DNA of 64,000 nucleotides from Sciurus carolinensis. Taxonomy: Eukaryota > Chordata > Mammalia > Rodentia > Sciuridae. The stretch spans positions 41,324,998 to 41,388,997 of the forward strand of contig NC_062223.1 in the NCBI RefSeq assembly GCF_902686445.1, given 5' to 3'. The notes under the pieces are model-generated. The model saw only the letters and a program-made list of their open reading frames with translations, searched no databases and was not told the origin of the DNA. A program made the position numbers and the translations under genes. Shown here one piece after another: positions 60,024 through 64,000 of the stretch; position 1 is the first letter of the stretch, and each line of letters starts with the position of its first letter.

Positions 60024-61745
60024 TTTTAATATTCTCATTTGCCCCTACAAACTCCTCTCCACCCTCTCTGTCTGCTCTGTGATCCAGGAAGCTGATCCTC
60101 ACAGACTCCATCAACTATGTTGTCTTGTCTTCTGGTTTCTGGTTCAGTTAATTAAATGGAGTAGTCAACCAGAGATGTTATAGTAGGAAGAGTAAACTCC
60201 CTGCAAGGTCACAAATTGGTCATGACACCTTTTTTCTAGGCAATATTCTTCCATCAGCTAGTGATGACACTAAGTTCCGATCCTAATTAGAACCTCTTCC
60301 CACTTCAGACCACTATTGCTGGCTCTGAGATGCTTCTGCATCCTTTGGTTATTTCCCTTAACCCTGCCTGAAGTTTTATAAATAACCCCATTATCAAACT
60401 TGCCTCAATTTCCTCATATAAAAGTAATATATGCTTCCTGCAGTGTCCTTTATGGCTTCAGAAATGAAATGTAGCTGAATTTTCTATGCAGTATCACACT
60501 CCATCAGAAAGGGCATGGGTCACATGGACACATGACATATGTCTTACATAAAACACTAAATTCATAAGACACCAAGTTTCCACACTCAGTTAAGACATGG
60601 TAATCTGAATGTATGTGCAGTAGCTCTTTTAACATTGAGAATATTTATAGAGACGGGAGGAGAAGAAACAGACCAAAGGCAGGTAGCAGCCAACCTGGAA
60701 ACTGGTGTGGAGTTAAAGATGAGATGCACCATTTTAGACAGAACTTGGCTGGAGGGATGATGGATGTGGACGAGAAAGACGGCTAAAAGAGAAACTAGTG
60801 ACTAGAGGTCATGTAGCTGCAGAATGTGTTTGGAGAGTTTAGTTTACTTTCTCTCATTTTTCTCCTGAGCATTCATTCCTGTCCATTGTGGAAGGTAGAT
60901 GCTATTTAGAAGATTCTGGTCTCCTTGTTTTAAAACATAATTTCTTTCAGGCAATTGACTTTTTGGTATTCCTTCCACTACCCATTCTCATTCCCTTCTC
61001 CAGATATCTGACAGAATTGATGCTGATGTGACATCTAGGGGTGGGGTGAGAAGGAGGAAGGGGTAGTGACCTCTGTAGGCTCATTTATAAATGCTGCAGA
61101 AGTGTGTGGGCTAGTGTCACTTCTGGCCTGGGGCTCAGGTAGTCAAGGTCCACTGCTGCCTGCAGGGGTTGTTGGGTGTGTTATGTGTGAGATCTGGATG
61201 TCCAGCTAGGGTGGCCTGCACCTCTCCATTCCATGTCTTCTTACAGCTCCCTCAGATACCTTTGAGGAGCCCTCCCACAAGTACAGAGAGCAGCCCACTA
61301 TGGAGCATAATAATTTTCTAACCACCCTTGCCAGCATGGGCTGCAGGGAGCAAGAACACCATCTTAGGTTCATTTGCCTGGGCATCTCCCTTGGCCCCTT
61401 CTATACTTAGGTTTAGAGTCACATTAGCTAAGACTCTAACTGAATTCAAAGCTTCACTGAGAAGCATGAAGTCTTGTCAACCAGGCCAAAGGTCAAGGAG
61501 TCAAGAAATATGACTCTTACTCTGGAATTTTGTAACCCTTTAGACTTAAAGTGGGTAGTTTAATGTCTGTGGCATCCCTGTTTCTTCCAAGGTATGGCCC
61601 ATTGGAGGTGGAAGGGATCAGGATAAGATCAAGTCTCACCTCTGAGCCTTCTCAGTCTTTCTCCTCCAATTCCACCTTCGATCCTAGAGTAGTTTCCCAC
61701 AGATGGGAAGTGGCTTTATCTCCTTATCACATCTCCTCTCTTTCT
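60024..61745. other. non-coding stretch, nothing recognised
   Basis: No gene or nameable repeat. Confidence 0.45.
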
Positions 61746-61748
61746 AAG

Positions 61749-62313
61749 TACAGTAGTATCCCTCTCCCTCATACACAGTTTCACTTTCTGAGGTTTCATT
61801 TTCCTGCTGTCAATCATGATCTGAAAATATTAGATGGAAAACTACAGAAATAAACAATTCACAAGTTTTAAATCACATACTATTTCGAGTACTATAATGA
61901 AATCTTGTACTATCCCCCTCTGATCCATCTAGGATGTGAATCATCTCTTTTTGCAGTGTATCCATACTGTATATGCTACCTTTCCATCGTCACTGAGTAG
62001 ATGTCTCCTTTATCCAATCAGCTTGTCACAGCATCACAGTGCTTGTGTTCAGGTAACCTCAGACAGTAGCCTCACTTAGATCACAATGCCTATGTCATTC
62101 AACTCACCTCAGCTCATCACATAGGTACTGTATCATCTCTCATTAACCCAAAAAAAGGATGAGTACAGTTTCATATTATGAGAGAGAGAGATCACCTTCA
62201 CATAACTTCTATTACAGTATATAGTTATTATTGTTCTATTATTTTTGTTAATCTCTTACTGTACCTAATGTGTCAATTAAACTTTATTATGTTTGTATAT
62301 GGAAAAACACACA

Positions 62314-62361
<48 letters not shown>

Positions 62362-62449
62362 TAACATATATTTGGGTCCTACCTTTAGTTTCAGATATTC
62401 ACAGGGAGTTTGGGGATGTATCCCTGATGGATAAAGGGAATAACTCTAT
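61749..62449 (+). repeat. Tigger-type (pogo/Tc1-mariner) DNA transposon, internally deleted
   Basis: Left end TACAGTAGTATCCCTC, then 'ggtttcattttcctgctgtc', 'cagaaataaacaattcacaa', 'tgaatcatctctttttgcag', 'acagtgcttgtgttcaggta'. Right end resembles 'tttcagatattcacagggag' to 'taaagggaataactcta', the degenerate inverted repeat. The transposase is missing. A CA microsatellite has grown inside it. Confidence 0.75.
62307..62358 (+). repeat. (CA)n microsatellite inside the Tigger relic
   Basis: About 25 CA units with an early TGCG interruption. Confidence 0.95.
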
Positions 62450-62487
62450 TCTCTGGCCTTTTTTTTTCCAATACATATCAGCCTAAA

Positions 62488-62690
62488 TAGGATTTTTCAA
62501 ACTCAACACTACTGACATTTTGGACCAGAAAGCCCCTTTGTTGTGAGCAGGAGCAGGGGTATAGGATGATAGGATATGTAGCAGCATCCTGGTCTGCCCA
62601 CTAGATGCCAATAGCCATCTTCCCACTTATAACAACTAAAAATGTCACTAGAGGAGACAAAAATTGCCTTCAGTTGAAAAACATGACCTA
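62488..62690 (-). repeat. MER20-type hAT DNA transposon fossil
   Basis: 'actgacattttggaccagaa', 'tagcagcatcctggtctgcc', 'cactagatgccaatagccat' match reverse MER20 across nearly its full length. Confidence 0.8.
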
Positions 62691-62692
62691 GA

Positions 62693-64000
62693 ATTGATTG
62701 GAAAAAAAAGCTACAAGGGGTGTATAAATAAAAAAGGGGGGAAGAAATAAGAAAGATGCAGGGGAAGGAAGAGAGGCAATAATAAATAGATATAATCCAA
62801 AAAATGTTATTCTGCTACATTTCTACCACTGATGATTCCTCTCCTCCACTAGAGGCATTTAGTCTCACCTCTGTCACTCCCAAGAAGGCAAAAGCTATGT
62901 TCTAATGGAGAATCTATTTCTCTATCAATTTTCTTCCTCCTTCTGCACGCCCACACCTGACCCAGGCAAGTTACTTTCAGGACTTAAACCACAATTGCTT
63001 TGCCTGCAAATCAAGGGGGTTGGACAAAATCTTTCTCCCAGTTCTGCTATTCTGCAACTCTGAAGCAACACTTTCCTTATTGAAAAATTATACCTCTGAT
63101 GGTCATCTCTCCCCTTGTCTCTGAAAGAGCCTTTAAACCAAGCACATAAGATTAAGATGCCTTTTTTACACATATAACCATTATAATTTCATTATTTCCA
63201 CACTCTCCATCATTTTTTTTGCATTTTCTCTAAGATTCCAGGACTTGTGTCTAGAACAAATTCATTTTTGTCATTAAAAAAAAAAAACTCAGAGGCCTGA
63301 TTTCAGCTGAAGGATAAAGCAGTGCCAAGAACTCTGACTGGCTCAAGCCCGATGATGGCTATTTGGACCATGTTCAAGGACCCACAATAGACATCCTTCA
63401 TTAGCACCATGACATTTCCATTATTGCTGGTGTCAGGAAAGAAAGTGTTTCAAGTATTTGGGGATTGAGTTTTCAACATTTGTCAAATGCAATTACCCAG
63501 ACTTTTTTAGCTCCACAGTTGATTGGAATGCTATCTTCCCCTTCTCATACACCCAATAAGTGGAAGCAGAGGGGTAGTTTATAAAATAGATGTCGTAGTA
63601 ACAACAACATCGTGTTTAAATTAGAATGACATGAATGAGTTTGTAACACTTTGAAATCATATCACTCTGAGAGAGCTTAAAGGTCTATTAGCACTAATGA
63701 GGCTGGTAGATGTGGCGTTCCAATGGGAAGGAAAGAGGCAACATATACATGAATCACAAAACAGGATGCAATTCAAATACGGTTTCCAAACCACAAATGA
63801 AATGATGGCTTGAAAGTGCTGCATCTCTCGGGATGAAACATAAGAAGGGGCTGAATCCCACTCTTTAAAGGACCAAAGCTAGCCAGCTCTGAGGGGAAGG
63901 ATGGAACAGAGGAGTTTGCCCCAAACATCATCTCAGATACCTGCCACTCTGAAAAATGGCCCACAGAATTCATGATTTGTCTTCCAGATGCAATTTTCAG
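62693..64000. other. non-coding stretch to the window end
   Basis: AT-rich with A11 run near 63277. No gene or repeat assigned. Confidence 0.45.

Noticed and set aside
1..64000. CRISPR arrays, operons, bacterial or phage systems
   Set aside because: SINEs, LINEs, MaLR LTRs and microsatellites show vertebrate nuclear DNA. No regularly spaced repeats of CRISPR type were seen.

Overview
The window looks like nuclear DNA of a rodent, most likely a squirrel-family (sciurid) species. It is AT-rich and gene-poor, with many CA/TG microsatellites, old mammalian MIR, L2, MaLR, MER5A, MER20 and Tigger fossils, one ID SINE and two B1-ID composite SINEs of the type I associate with squirrels. I recognise no host protein-coding exon, tRNA or rRNA gene. 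The only convincing protein-coding sequence is retroviral.

Four LTR groups stand out. (1) Positions 2659-8412 (minus strand) hold a 5.75-kb defective class II (betaretrovirus-like, type-D / Mason-Pfizer-like) provirus. It has two 348-bp LTRs that read as identical, a 6-bp target duplication (ATTGTC), a tRNA-Lys1,2-type primer site, a splice donor, a broken gag, an intact dUTPase-protease-G-patch frame, RT-RNase H, a frameshifted integrase, and a gamma-type env TM remnant without SU. It also keeps both -1 frameshift signals and a duplicated element that strongly resembles the type-D constitutive transport element (CTE). (2) Positions 10541-11672 (minus) are a 1.13-kb solo LTR with TG...CA ends and a 6-bp duplication (TAGTGC). 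It carries a decayed U3 reading frame with a type II membrane anchor and a C-terminal stretch resembling an MMTV-type superantigen (Sag). (3) Positions 39167-39564 (plus) are an older solo LTR of the same family as the provirus. (4) Two related LTRs of an unassigned, probably class I, family lie at about 674-1211 and 31831-32360 (plus).

The rest, about 11.7-31.8 kb and 32.4-64 kb, is intergenic or intronic-looking DNA with dispersed repeats. Its short open frames show no homology I recognise and no codon structure to support them.

How the parts work together: the provirus cannot make Gag, a continuous integrase or Env, yet it keeps the cis signals for transcription, priming, splicing, nuclear export, frameshifting and integration, and its LTRs have not diverged. 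The simplest reading is recent mobilisation in trans of an already deleted genome by an intact relative. The larger LTR shows that a second, MMTV-like betaretrovirus lineage also entered this germ line earlier.
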